In this document: in pieces, positions 22,747 to 29,943 of the stretch
Position numbering within the stretch: position 1 is the stretch's first letter
Layout: the number at the start of each line of letters is the position of its first letter
Virus record (IMG/VR): IMGVR_UViG_3300010399_000056
Span: 1 to 41,425 of that record
Origin: a virus
DNA: 41,425 bases
Direction: 5' to 3' (one strand)
Position numbers and translations under genes: made by a program
Notes under the pieces: model-generated
What the model was told of the DNA's origin: nothing
The model's database searches: none
Seen by the model: the letters and a program-made list of their open reading frames with translations, nothing else

Positions 22747-22789
22747 TTTCTTGATCCTCCATTCCCGCCGCGGCAATCGCTGCGTCCAT
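22703..22789 (-). CDS. Possible leaderless leader peptide MDAAIAAAGM...
   Basis: A 28-codon frame beginning MDAAIAAAGMEDQENERIPN and ending in NC before TGA. Its ATG lies at, or two bases from, the expected transcription start of promoter P1, so translation would be leaderless. The other promoter copy encodes MDAAIGAAGM in the same place. The start belongs to the duplicated segment, which may explain the similarity without function. Expression is unproven. Confidence 0.35.
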   Translation of the reverse strand: MDAAIAAAGMEDQENERIPNQQDQERNC

Positions 22790-22835
22790 GTACCGAACTA
22801 TACCACAAATAAAAACTTGTACAAGTATTTTATTT
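22764..22835 (-). repeat. 72-bp duplicated promoter segment, copy 1
   Basis: Matches 27160-27231 with one mismatch (G at 22773, C at 27169). It spans the end of the helicase gene, the operator palindrome, the promoter and the first codons of a leader frame. The two copies are 4396 bp apart in direct orientation. Confidence 0.92.
22797..22826 (-). promoter_or_regulatory. Leftward early promoter P1 with operator on its -35
   Basis: Read leftward: TTGTAC (-35, 22824-22819), 16 bases, TATAGT (-10, 22802-22797). The -35 is embedded in the perfect palindrome ACTTGTACAAGT (22815-22826), so a bound repressor would exclude RNA polymerase. It drives the cassette down to the 21460 terminator. Confidence 0.82.
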
Positions 22836-24209
22836 GTAGCCGCGTACCTTCATGGCGTCCAGCAGGATGTCCTGCACCTCGCGCTTGCTGTTCACCCGCT
22901 CGATCACCATCTCGTCCACCGTATCCGCAGCTATTATGTTGTAGATAAACATCGCCCGGTCGTGCCCGGCCTGCAGCTGCCGCGTGGGGCCGATCCGCTC
23001 GATGATCTGCATGCGCTCCTCCAGGTTCCACCAGTGCGAGAAGAACACCAGGATATTGCCGCCGTCCTGCAGGTTCAGCCCGTGGCCGGCGCTAGCCGGG
23101 TGGGCGAACAGCAACGGGATCCTGCCTTTGTTCCAGTCCTCGATGGTCTTGGGATCGGCGTCCAGCTGCCGGCCTTGGGGGAAAGCTTTCATCAGCCGGG
23201 CCAGGTCGGACTTGAAATGGTAGGCGACCAAGATCGGCATGCCTCCAGACTCCTCCAGGATGTCCTCCAGCGCGTCCAGCTTCGCGTCGTGGATGCCGCG
23301 CCACTCCTTGCCGTCGTCGCCAACATACGCCGCGCCGGACGCAATTTGCAAACATTTTACCGTCCTCGCAGCGGCGCCGAACGCCTCCACCTCGTGCTGG
23401 TCCAGTTCCATGAACATGCGTTTTTCCATGTCCTCGTACAGCGCCCGGGCCTTGGCCGGCAGATCGACGCGCACGTCGGTGACGACCGGCGCTTTCAGGT
23501 CAAACCAATCTTTGGCCTCGATGGTAATACACAGGTGCGCCAGCGCGCGCTGTATCTGCGCCTGGGCGTGGTCGCGCGGCGTGATCGAGTAGCCGTCGAA
23601 CGACTTTTCAAACCACCGCTGACGGAACGCGTCATAGGTCTTGCCGAGAGCCTGCCCGCGATCGAGGAACCACGCTTGCCCCCATAGGTCGGCCAGACCG
23701 TTGGGCGCCGGCGTGCCGGTCAGTTCGATGAACCGTTTCACCTTGGTGTGCGCCACCCGGCCCAGGGCCTTAGCGCGTGCGGTGCCTTGCCGCAGGCGGA
23801 ACCCTTTCAGCTTCGTCGACTCGTCGGCCACCACGGTGGCGAACGGCCAGCGCTCACCGAAGTGCTCCACCAGCCACGGCAACTGTTCGTAATTCGTCGT
23901 GTAAATATTGCTGTCGTACTTGAGCGCGGCCAGCCGTTCCTTTTCACTGCCGACGATCGGCGTCACCGACAGGTGTCGGAAATTGCGCCACTTGCGCGCT
24001 TCGTCCGGCCAGGTGGAGCGCGCCACGCGAAGCGGGGCAACGATCAGCACCGGGCGATTGTCCAGAAGCTGCAGCGTATCGACAGCGGCCAGGGTGGAGG
24101 AGGTCTTGCCCATGCCCATGCCCGCCCACGCCGCACCGCGCGGCGCGTCCAGCATGTGGTCGATGATCAGCTCTTGATAAGGGCGAGGGGTGAATTCGCG
24201 GGCGGTCAC
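22830..24209 (-). CDS. SNF2-type DEAD-box helicase/ATPase
   Basis: A 459-residue superfamily 2 ATPase likely used in replication or recombination. Motif I is AGMGMGKT (Lys35), motif II is VVADESTKLK, motif III is ELTGTPAPN, motif V is SAGHGLNLQ and motif VI is IIERIGPTRQ. The spacing and the PRPYQELIIDHML opening match phage SNF2-like helicases. The start is GTG 24209, overlapping the upstream stop (GTGA). The last bases lie in the 72-bp promoter repeat. It works with the polymerase and VRR-NUC genes of the same transcript; a direct replicative role is inference. Confidence 0.93.
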   Translation of the reverse strand: MTAREFTPRPYQELIIDHMLDAPRGAAWAGMGMGKTSSTLAAVDTLQLLDNRPVLIVAPLRVARSTWPDEARKWRNFRHLSVTPIVGSEKERLAALKYDSNIYTTNYEQLPWLVEHFGERWPFATVVADESTKLKGFRLRQGTARAKALGRVAHTKVKRFIELTGTPAPNGLADLWGQAWFLDRGQALGKTYDAFRQRWFEKSFDGYSITPRDHAQAQIQRALAHLCITIEAKDWFDLKAPVVTDVRVDLPAKARALYEDMEKRMFMELDQHEVEAFGAAARTVKCLQIASGAAYVGDDGKEWRGIHDAKLDALEDILEESGGMPILVAYHFKSDLARLMKAFPQGRQLDADPKTIEDWNKGRIPLLFAHPASAGHGLNLQDGGNILVFFSHWWNLEERMQIIERIGPTRQLQAGHDRAMFIYNIIAADTVDEMVIERVNSKREVQDILLDAMKVRGYK

Positions 24210-24439
24210 TCGGATTTCTCCATGTGCGGCACCTCAAACACGCCCATATCGGGCAGTTCCAGAATGCCTTTGTCCGCCAGCAGTTCGATAAGCGCGGCGT
24301 TTTGCTCGGCCACCCGCTTGGCATAATTGAATACCTGCCGCACGTCGTCGGGGTCGACCATGTAGTCGTCTACCTCCACCACGTGGGCCAGGCGTTTTTC
24401 TTCGGCGCGGTACGTGCCCGGGTTGACGATCACTCGCAT
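24206..24439 (-). CDS. Small acidic protein, function unknown
   Basis: A 77-residue protein overlapping the gene before it by 10 bases and the helicase after it by 4. The start MRVIVNPGTYRAEEKRLAHVVEVDDYMVDPDDVRQV looks like a beta hairpin followed by a helix, then NYAKRVAEQNAALIELLADKGILEL. The C terminus is acidic. There are no known motifs. The tight overlaps suggest coupled translation with the helicase and perhaps a physical partnership, which is inference. Confidence 0.65.
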   Translation of the reverse strand: MRVIVNPGTYRAEEKRLAHVVEVDDYMVDPDDVRQVFNYAKRVAEQNAALIELLADKGILELPDMGVFEVPHMEKSE

Positions 24440-24813
24440 ACGGCCACCTCCTCGACTTCATCGCCGAACGCGGCCCGCACGACGGCGCGGCAGATGGCCA
24501 CCTGGGGGGTGGGGCCGTAGGAGTACATCGACCTTCCGCGCCAGTACAGGGCCTGCCAGCGCTTCGTGTCGGTGTTGACTTCCAATTCGATGTTGTGCTG
24601 CTCCAGCAGCGCGCCGGCCAGGTTCCAGTCGTCGCTGTAATCCAGCCGCTCCACGCGCGAGCTGGTGAAGCCCACCGGGTGGGCCAGATCAACGCAAATC
24701 AGCGTATCGGTGCGCGGCACCCGGCGAATCTTCAGGCGCTCGGCCGGGATGCCCTGCGCGCGGGCGGTGTGGTAGTCCAGCTGTGCGCCGGTCAGGTCAG
24801 CGGTGCGGATCAC
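24430..24813 (-). CDS. NinX/DUF2591-like protein
   Basis: A 127-residue protein with GTG start 24813 (GTGA overlap). The start RTADLTGAQLDYHTARAQGIP is the characteristic opening of DUF2591 (phage NinX): a short motif, LTG-xLDY-WVA. The middle YSDDWNLAGALLEQHNIELEV and the C-terminal GPTPQVAICRAVVRAAFGDEV also fit the family pattern (W-xxGG-x-IIE, GPTPLIAAMR). DUF2591 genes are common in the early regions of phages of Gram-negative hosts; their role is not established. Some domain members have a conserved YSP or SW sequence that is altered here. Confidence 0.8.
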   Translation of the reverse strand: MIRTADLTGAQLDYHTARAQGIPAERLKIRRVPRTDTLICVDLAHPVGFTSSRVERLDYSDDWNLAGALLEQHNIELEVNTDTKRWQALYWRGRSMYSYGPTPQVAICRAVVRAAFGDEVEEVAVCE

Positions 24814-25355
24814 GATTGCACCTCAGTAAGTGCACGGAGCTTTTGCATAGCCTCGGTTTGGTGTTTGGCGCCCAGCAGATCCCACAACGATTGCAGCGCA
24901 TCGGTCGCACACTGAGCCGCCACCCCGTCGCTGGTGTAGCCTTTCGCCCAGTGTGGGCGCAGCTTCTCCAGGCGCTCCACCTGGTCGCGCAGCGCTTTGT
25001 TCTCCGCCGCCAGCTTGTTGGCGTGGGCCTGCGCGGCGTGCAACAAGGCTTCCGTCTTGCCCGCACGGCGCCCCATCAAGATAAACGATTCCTGCTCTTG
25101 GGTCACAGGCGGCGCCGGGAACGTACCAACCATCACGACAGGGTGCTGGCGACCAGGTGCGCGCACGTGCAGCGCGATACCGCCGCCGGCCAGCAGCTCG
25201 GCCAGGTCGTCCGGCTCGGGCTGCCAGAAGCTGACAGCGAACTGACCGTGCTCGGTGTCTTGGTACATCACCGGCAGCGCATCGCAGCTACCGTCTTGCA
25301 TATCGCTCGGGGCGCCAAGCTGGTGGGCGCATGCGGGGTGGTTGATGATTTTCAT
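24810..25355 (-). CDS. Early protein with Trp-rich N terminus and coiled coil
   Basis: A 181-residue protein; ATG 25355 overlaps the upstream stop, and an earlier in-frame start is less likely. Residues 1-75 contain CAHQLGAPSDMQDGSCDALPVMYQDTEHGQFAVSFWQPE, which looks like a short conserved phage domain that recurs at the N terminus of early proteins. Residues 75-90 are QEQESFILMGRRAGKTEAL; GRRAGKT resembles a P-loop but lacks a matching Walker B. Residues 95-125 form a coiled coil (AQAHANKLAAENKALRDQVERLEKLR). The C terminus is helical. Function unknown. Confidence 0.65.
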   Translation of the reverse strand: MKIINHPACAHQLGAPSDMQDGSCDALPVMYQDTEHGQFAVSFWQPEPDDLAELLAGGGIALHVRAPGRQHPVVMVGTFPAPPVTQEQESFILMGRRAGKTEALLHAAQAHANKLAAENKALRDQVERLEKLRPHWAKGYTSDGVAAQCATDALQSLWDLLGAKHQTEAMQKLRALTEVQS

Positions 25356-25540
25356 TTCGGTTTGTCCTCGGTGAGTTTGCGAATTTCCAGCCACACCCGG
25401 CTTTGCGCCAGGGTAAATTCCTCGCGGATGTGCATGGCGGTGTGCGGGTCTTGCGCGCCGGCGTGCGCGTTGTCGTCGGCGCTTTCGATCAGCGCGCAGA
25501 TCAGGCCGCGCAGGCGGCGCGCTTCTTTTTCGGTGATCAT
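25352..25540 (-). CDS. Small helical protein, function unknown
   Basis: A 62-residue protein linked to both neighbours by ATGA overlaps. Predicted all-helical: TEKEARRLRGLICALIESADDN, a short Gly/Pro break, then THE-type polar residues followed by MHIREEFTLAQSRVWLEIRKLTEDKPK. One Cys. There is no membrane segment or zinc motif. Coupled to the VRR-NUC gene, it could be an accessory subunit, but no evidence identifies it. Confidence 0.6.
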   Translation of the reverse strand: MITEKEARRLRGLICALIESADDNAHAGAQDPHTAMHIREEFTLAQSRVWLEIRKLTEDKPK

Positions 25541-25881
25541 TTGTCGCCTTTCAATTTATGGTTAATGCCCAGCACCTGGTCGACGGCAGCGAAGCTGTCC
25601 ACCACCTTCACGCGCTGCCCCATCCGGCGCATGCGGGTGTGTTCGCGCATCTGGTGTGGTTCGGGCAGCACGCCGGGTGCTTTCAGCTCGACCCAGATAG
25701 TGCGCCCGTCGTCCGAGCCGTAGGTGAAACGTTCTGCAGCGGGCGGCAGCATAACTAAGCGGTCAGGCGCCCCGGTGCGGCCGATCCAGCGAACTTTGCG
25801 CACCTCGCCGCCCAGCAGTTTCACCTGTTGCACCAGGTAGCGCTCTATGTCGCGCTCGCGGATTGGTTTATTCGCGGGCAT
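25537..25881 (-). CDS. VRR-NUC domain nuclease
   Basis: A 114-residue PD-(D/E)XK nuclease of the VRR-NUC family, likely a structure-specific or Holliday-junction-type nuclease in phage recombination. The motif pieces are RERDIERYLVQQVKLLGGEVRKV (N-terminal helix with Glu), the GAPDRLVML aspartate and the catalytic IWVELKAPG (E-x-K). A C-terminal HQMREHTRMRRMGQRVKVVDSF fits the rest of the fold. ATG 25881. Standalone VRR-NUC genes next to SNF2 helicase and polymerase are a common phage replication set. Confidence 0.92.
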   Translation of the reverse strand: MPANKPIRERDIERYLVQQVKLLGGEVRKVRWIGRTGAPDRLVMLPPAAERFTYGSDDGRTIWVELKAPGVLPEPHQMREHTRMRRMGQRVKVVDSFAAVDQVLGINHKLKGDK

Positions 25882-26248
25882 TTATAACCTCGCACGCTTC
25901 GTTCAACAACGCGATGATGGCGCTGGCTTCCTGATCGGTCAGCATGTACGAGTCGGTGAAAGAAACACCCTCGGCGTCAAGCACTGCGGCCATGTAAGCC
26001 ACCAACAGATTGCGGTAGTCCGGCGCAAACGTGATCGTCTCGTCGTGGGTCTGTTGGCGCATTTCCGCATTGACCAGCGCGCCGGGGTGGACCTGGAGCA
26101 GCGCCAGCACCAGCGGCTGGAAGTCGGCCTGTGCGTGCTCCAGCACGGCCTCGGCGCGCAGCCGGTCGTCGTGGGCGTAGACGCGCACGGTGGCAACAGT
26201 TTCCAGGGTCTTGGGGTGGCGGGCATGCAGCCAAACTTCGTATTTCAT
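25868..26248 (-). CDS. Early protein, function unknown
   Basis: A 126-residue protein starting at ATG 26248; the open frame extends upstream but that part overlaps the previous gene. The N terminus is a beta hairpin-like segment (KYEVWLHARHPKTLETVATVRVYAHDDRLRAEAVLEHAQ). The C-terminal half is helical (LLVAYMAAVLDAEGVSFTDSY, DQEASAIIALLNEACEVI). No catalytic motif. It overlaps the VRR-NUC start by 14 bases. Nothing links it to a family I recognise. Confidence 0.65.
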   Translation of the reverse strand: MKYEVWLHARHPKTLETVATVRVYAHDDRLRAEAVLEHAQADFQPLVLALLQVHPGALVNAEMRQQTHDETITFAPDYRNLLVAYMAAVLDAEGVSFTDSYMLTDQEASAIIALLNEACEVINARE

Positions 26249-26258
26249 TTTGGACCTT

Positions 26259-26705
26259 TCAGTCGGTGGAAGATGGCACATCGCAGGACGTGCTGCCGGT
26301 GTCGCTTGGCGCATCGCAGCGGGCTTGCTGCTCCTGCCAAAATTCATTGAGCGCCGGATGGGCGCAACGGAACTCGTGCACAACGCTTTCGGACTGCTGC
26401 ACACCGTAGGGCGCGGCCAGCTCTTTGCGGAACGCAGCGGCTCGCTGGTCGGCGCGCTTCTCTTCTTCGGCAGCAGCGGCGTATCGGCCGCTCTGGATAG
26501 CTGCCTGGCGCTCGGCCTCGCGCTCCTTGATCTTGGCACGTTGTTCCGGCGTCAGGTTGCGCGGGTGGCGGGGATCGTCCATCGGAGTCACCTTGTTGCG
26601 CTTTGGCTGGCCAACTTCGGAATGGGTCCAGAACGTGGCGGGCGCGGCGTGCTCGACCTCGCGGCGCTTGCGGGCGATATTGAAGGGCCAGAAATTGAAC
26701 ATCAT
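26259..26705 (-). CDS. Early protein with charged helical region, function unknown
   Basis: A 148-residue protein starting ATG 26705 with AAAGGAAAC upstream. The N terminus MMFNFWPFNIARKRREVEH is aromatic then basic, and could be membrane-associated. The central part (LTPEQRAKIKEREAERQAAIQSGRYAAAAEEEKRADQRAAAFR) is a charged helix, and the C-terminal part has HPALNEFWQEQQARC and a Ser/Thr/Asp-rich disordered end. CCCTCTCGAT and the second copy of the 27-bp hairpin lie just upstream. It may be a membrane-proximal host-takeover factor, but this is guesswork. Confidence 0.6.
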   Translation of the reverse strand: MMFNFWPFNIARKRREVEHAAPATFWTHSEVGQPKRNKVTPMDDPRHPRNLTPEQRAKIKEREAERQAAIQSGRYAAAAEEEKRADQRAAAFRKELAAPYGVQQSESVVHEFRCAHPALNEFWQEQQARCDAPSDTGSTSCDVPSSTD

Positions 26706-26723
26706 GTTTCCTTTATCGAGAGG

Positions 26724-26750
26724 GCGCCCCGAAGGGCGCGGGTTGGTTTA
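26724..26750 (-). repeat. 27-bp repeated intergenic hairpin, copy 2
   Basis: Identical to 22122-22148. Here it begins with the TAA stop of the upstream zinc-finger gene and continues into GCGCCC-TTCG-GGGCGC. CCCTCTCGAT follows it directly on the leftward strand. Confidence 0.85.
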
Positions 26751-27140
26751 GAAAGCGTAGGCGGCCAGCGAATACTTGGCGGCGATTTCGGCGCGCTTTG
26801 CGCTAGCAGCATCCGAAGTAGCGCGGCAGAACTCGCGGAACGCAATGCCGATCAATTTAGCTTTGTGCGCTTCGTTCATGCGGGCGTTCGCGGTCATTTC
26901 CTCGTTGCTGTCGCGCAATTCAACGCGGGCCAGATGCACGCGGCGGTCATGTTCGGCTTTCGCTTCGGACTTGATGGCTTTGGTATCGCGGCCACTGTGG
27001 CGGGCTGCGCATACCGAACCGAAATACAGGACTTCGCCGTCATCGCGCTCCATGGCGACAGTCGATTTCAGGTTCGACTTACCGCAGCAATCGCAGGTGT
27101 TCACATCATCAACGATTGCCAGAGTCTTGTAAGTTGCCAT
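26748..27140 (-). CDS. Zinc-finger-like early protein
   Basis: A 130-residue protein. ATG 27140 has the ribosome site AAAGGGCA; an in-frame ATG at 27185 would add MDAAIGAAGMKGQDI and could be used by a leaderless transcript. Residues 5-45 hold CDCCGKSNLKSTVAMERDDGEVLYFGSVCAARHSGR. The pattern C-x-C-C-G-K-x2-L-K, an FGSVCA second site and a downstream His resemble a small treble-clef or zinc ribbon found in phage early proteins. The C-terminal part is helical. Probably DNA or protein binding. It is the sole gene of the second promoter cassette (P2). Confidence 0.72.
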   Translation of the reverse strand: MATYKTLAIVDDVNTCDCCGKSNLKSTVAMERDDGEVLYFGSVCAARHSGRDTKAIKSEAKAEHDRRVHLARVELRDSNEEMTANARMNEAHKAKLIGIAFREFCRATSDAASAKRAEIAAKYSLAAYAF

Positions 27141-27159
27141 GATGTCTTGCCCTTTCATC

Positions 27160-27231
27160 CCCGCCGCGCCAATCGCTGCGTCCATGTACCGAACTATACC
27201 ACAAATAAAAACTTGTACAAGTATTTTATTT
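27160..27231 (-). repeat. 72-bp duplicated promoter segment, copy 2
   Basis: Matches 22764-22835 with one mismatch. It begins with the stop codon of the DNA polymerase gene, as copy 1 begins with that of the helicase. Both carry operator, promoter and first codons of a leader frame. Confidence 0.92.
27193..27222 (-). promoter_or_regulatory. Leftward early promoter P2 with operator on its -35
   Basis: Same as P1: TTGTAC, 16 bases, TATAGT (27198-27193), with the palindrome ACTTGTACAAGT at 27211-27222 covering the -35. It re-initiates leftward transcription after the polymerase gene. Confidence 0.82.
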
Positions 27232-29620
27232 AATCCTTGCGGTAGCGATCTGCCTCAAAGCCAGCCGCAGCCAGCGGCAAGCCGGTCGCCCAGTCCGGCA
27301 CGCGCGCCATGAGCGCGGCCAGGTGCTCCGGGTTCCAATCCGGACTATCCGGGGCCTCGCAAATTATTTCGTCGTGCACAGTGAGGGTGATCTCGTAACC
27401 CTGGGCCTCGATTTCGTGCATGTTGGCTGCCATCACGTCGCGCGCGATTGCCTGGCAAATGTTTTCACAAATCATGCCCCCGTATGTGTGGATGCGCTCC
27501 CACTTCCGGGTGTATTGATTCATGCCCATGTACGAAATCGAGGTGCGGCCGCTGGCCGGCGCTTCCTCTTCCAGCTCGGCCTCTGCCTCGTGCTCGTTCT
27601 TGACCTTCTTTTTCTTCTCGGGCACCAGGGCTGGGCCGGGGTAGCACAGCGCGCGACCGGACGGCAGCACGATGCGCAGCCAGGCGCCATCACGTCGAAC
27701 CCGCACCTTGCCGCACTGGATCGTCACACCGGGGTTGGTGATGGCTTCGCGCACACTGACGTCGAGATCTTTCCAGAATTGTTTAACGTTGGCGTGGGCG
27801 TCACGCCAGCCCAGCACGAACGCTTCGCACACCAGCCACGCGCGCTCGCTCAGCCCGGTCAGTTTCAACGGGTTACGGCCGTGCTTCTGATGCCATTCCA
27901 GCATGATGCGAGAGCGGCCCATCACCTCGCCGGGGATCGCGCGGTGGGCCTTCTCGGCCATGTCCTCCAGGTCGATGCCGTAGGTCGCGGCACCGGTCAT
28001 GTACGCGCCCACCCCGCCCTCGTATCCAAGCATCAGCTCCTGCACCTTGCCGATCTGGCGCTGGTCTTTGGACACGTCTGATGGCGAAACGCCAAACGAC
28101 TTGGCGTAAGACAGCTTGTACAGGTCCGGACCGCGCCGCACGGGCTCGTCTTTGGCGTCCAGCTCCAACTCCGGCGCGGCGCCGGCTAGGCAAGCCTCGT
28201 AGTAATCCGGCCCCCGCATCCAGCTGCCGTTCTCCAGCATGAGGGTGTCGAACTCGGCGAACGCTTTCAGCTTCCATTGCTCGCCAGCCACCCAGGCTAA
28301 CACCCGGCCCTCGATGTTCGACAGGTCGGCCACCACCAGTTTGCGGCCGGGCGGCGCCACGATGCACCCCCGGATGGTGGAGCTGGTCAGCTTCATGACG
28401 TTATCGAACAGCAGATCGGCGTAGCCGCCTTTCAGGGCTTCAATGCCCTCGGTAATCTGCGGTGCCGGCAGCAGCCCGCGCGAGGGCAGGTTCTGCGGCT
28501 GGAACAGGCGCCCCGCCCACCTCCCGGTGCGGCTGGCGCCACAGAACTGCAGCAGCCCGCGCAAGCGGCTGTCGGCGCTGGTGCAACGGATCAGCACCCG
28601 GTATTTGCTGGTGCTGGTGGTGGACGCCTGGAGCCGGACGCGCAGTAGCTCTTTCAAGCCCTCGGGGATATCCGGGTCAGCGATACGCCGCTCCAGCGTG
28701 TCCTTTTTCATGTCGGGCAGGTCCACGCCGTACTCGGCCAGCAGGTACTCCAGCAGCTTGTCGCGCTGGGTGGCCGACTCAATGCCCTCGCCCGTCTCTG
28801 GATCGTAACCGGTCATCTGCTGGGCCTTCTCGCGCAGGACGATCTGCGCGGCGTCGACGGCGTTCACCGCGCATTCGGCCAGCTCCAGGTCGATCATGGC
28901 GCCGCGGTCGTTGATCAGCTGGTCAAGCTGCCACAGTGCCAGCTCCGCGCCGCGGTAATTCCACATCGGCATGATCTTGCTGGCCGCGCGCATGGCCACG
29001 ATGTCCTGGCCGGCATAGATCAGGAACTTGTGCCACTCAGCTGGGTGCGTGTCGCGCGTAGCGCGGCCGGCCCACGTCGCCGCGGCGGCCTCTTTCGCTG
29101 CCTTGTAGTCGGCCAGCTTCTCGCCGCCGGCGGTATCGCGCTTGCGGAACTTGAAAGCCTGGGGTTTGCAAAAAAGCTGGATCAATGCCTTGCCCGCTTT
29201 GTCCTTCGCCTTGTCCTCGGGGAGCTTAAGCGCCATGCACATTTGTTCCAGCTTGCCGGGCAGGCCGTGCGCCATGGCCTGCACCATGGTATCGCGCCAG
29301 CGGTGCAATGGGATTTTTAGTCCGGCCACGCGTTCCACGGTGCGGTCAAAACGGGAATTCTGAGCCCACACCTCGCCATCGCCGTTGCGCAGCTCGTCGT
29401 CAATCGCTTCGACATATTCGGCCGGCGCCAGCACCAAGTCGTCGTCGTCCACCAGCAGCCAGTCCTCACCGCCGGGCGTCAGGTCGCGCACCAGGATAGG
29501 GCCATCGCCCAGCGCCAACGCGCGGATCATGATTTCCACACCTTCGCTATAGCGGTCCACCCCGTTGGTGATCTGGAAGGGAGAAAAGGTTTCGTCGTCA
29601 AGCCAAACGCGGGTCGTCAT
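27230..29620 (-). CDS. Family A DNA polymerase
   Basis: Replicative polymerase of 796 residues. An N-terminal 3'-5' exonuclease is recognisable from LDDETFS (D-x-E, residues 8-10), NSRFDRTVERV and YAGQDIVAM. The polymerase has motif A (VVADLSNIEGRVLAW, near residue 440), an O-helix region KVQELMLGYEGGVGAY (motif B), and motif C TVHDEIICEAP near the C terminus. Acidic-basic insertion KKKKVKNEHEAEAELEEEAP lies between motifs B and C and is probably a surface loop. The start ATG overlaps the upstream stop. It is transcribed leftward from P3. Confidence 0.96.
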   Translation of the reverse strand: MTTRVWLDDETFSPFQITNGVDRYSEGVEIMIRALALGDGPILVRDLTPGGEDWLLVDDDDLVLAPAEYVEAIDDELRNGDGEVWAQNSRFDRTVERVAGLKIPLHRWRDTMVQAMAHGLPGKLEQMCMALKLPEDKAKDKAGKALIQLFCKPQAFKFRKRDTAGGEKLADYKAAKEAAAATWAGRATRDTHPAEWHKFLIYAGQDIVAMRAASKIMPMWNYRGAELALWQLDQLINDRGAMIDLELAECAVNAVDAAQIVLREKAQQMTGYDPETGEGIESATQRDKLLEYLLAEYGVDLPDMKKDTLERRIADPDIPEGLKELLRVRLQASTTSTSKYRVLIRCTSADSRLRGLLQFCGASRTGRWAGRLFQPQNLPSRGLLPAPQITEGIEALKGGYADLLFDNVMKLTSSTIRGCIVAPPGRKLVVADLSNIEGRVLAWVAGEQWKLKAFAEFDTLMLENGSWMRGPDYYEACLAGAAPELELDAKDEPVRRGPDLYKLSYAKSFGVSPSDVSKDQRQIGKVQELMLGYEGGVGAYMTGAATYGIDLEDMAEKAHRAIPGEVMGRSRIMLEWHQKHGRNPLKLTGLSERAWLVCEAFVLGWRDAHANVKQFWKDLDVSVREAITNPGVTIQCGKVRVRRDGAWLRIVLPSGRALCYPGPALVPEKKKKVKNEHEAEAELEEEAPASGRTSISYMGMNQYTRKWERIHTYGGMICENICQAIARDVMAANMHEIEAQGYEITLTVHDEIICEAPDSPDWNPEHLAALMARVPDWATGLPLAAAGFEADRYRKD

Positions 29621-29943
29621 AGGAGGTCACTAAAATCATCTTCAAGGGTTTCAAAATCGTCCGCCAGGAACAGCGCTACGACGCGTTCGCACGTGGCCAC
29701 GTCGAACATTTGCATATGCGCCTGGTGCTTCGGGATGCCGAGGCGCCGCGCCAGTTCGCTATACGCCCGGTTGCGGGTCATACGGCCCGACTGCCACAGC
29801 GGGTCGAACGCGGCGTGAGCCGCAATGCGCGCTTTGGCCAGGTCGCTGCCGGGCTCGGCGGGCTTTCCGTAATGCCGGGGTGTACGCCGTCCACGGCTGC
29901 GGCCGTAGATGATGTAATCCTCGTTGTCGTCAAAGTAGCTCAA
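29617..29943 (-). CDS. DUF3268-like protein lacking its zinc finger, with acidic tail
   Basis: A 108-residue protein; the start is TTG 29943, overlapping the HNH gene. Residues 30-90 (PGSDLAKARIAAHAAFDPLWQSG, RNRAYSELARRLGIP, HMQMFDVATCERVVAL) match the C-terminal half of the DUF3268 family. The usual N-terminal Cys4 finger is replaced by a Tyr/Arg-rich segment without cysteine pairs. The C terminus LADDFETLEDDFSDLL is nearly identical to a linker in the primase-helicase. This may be a replication accessory protein docking on a shared partner. ATGA overlaps the polymerase start. Confidence 0.7.
   Translation of the reverse strand: MSYFDDNEDYIIYGRSRGRRTPRHYGKPAEPGSDLAKARIAAHAAFDPLWQSGRMTRNRAYSELARRLGIPKHQAHMQMFDVATCERVVALFLADDFETLEDDFSDLL

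Noticed and set aside
22788-23687. Plus-strand frame of 299 codons opposite the helicase
   Set aside because: Shadow of the SNF2-type helicase with clear motifs on the other strand.
24810-25355. GRRAGKT as a Walker A motif
   Set aside because: No Walker B or supporting ATPase pattern follows; it is probably a chance match.
26190-27233. Plus-strand frame of 347 codons opposite early genes
   Set aside because: It crosses two recognisable leftward genes, the 27-bp hairpin and the promoter repeat, and has no domain or ribosome site.
28111-28125. Near-operator CTTGTACAGG in the polymerase gene
   Set aside because: It is coding sequence (KLYK), lacks a full palindrome and is not at a promoter.
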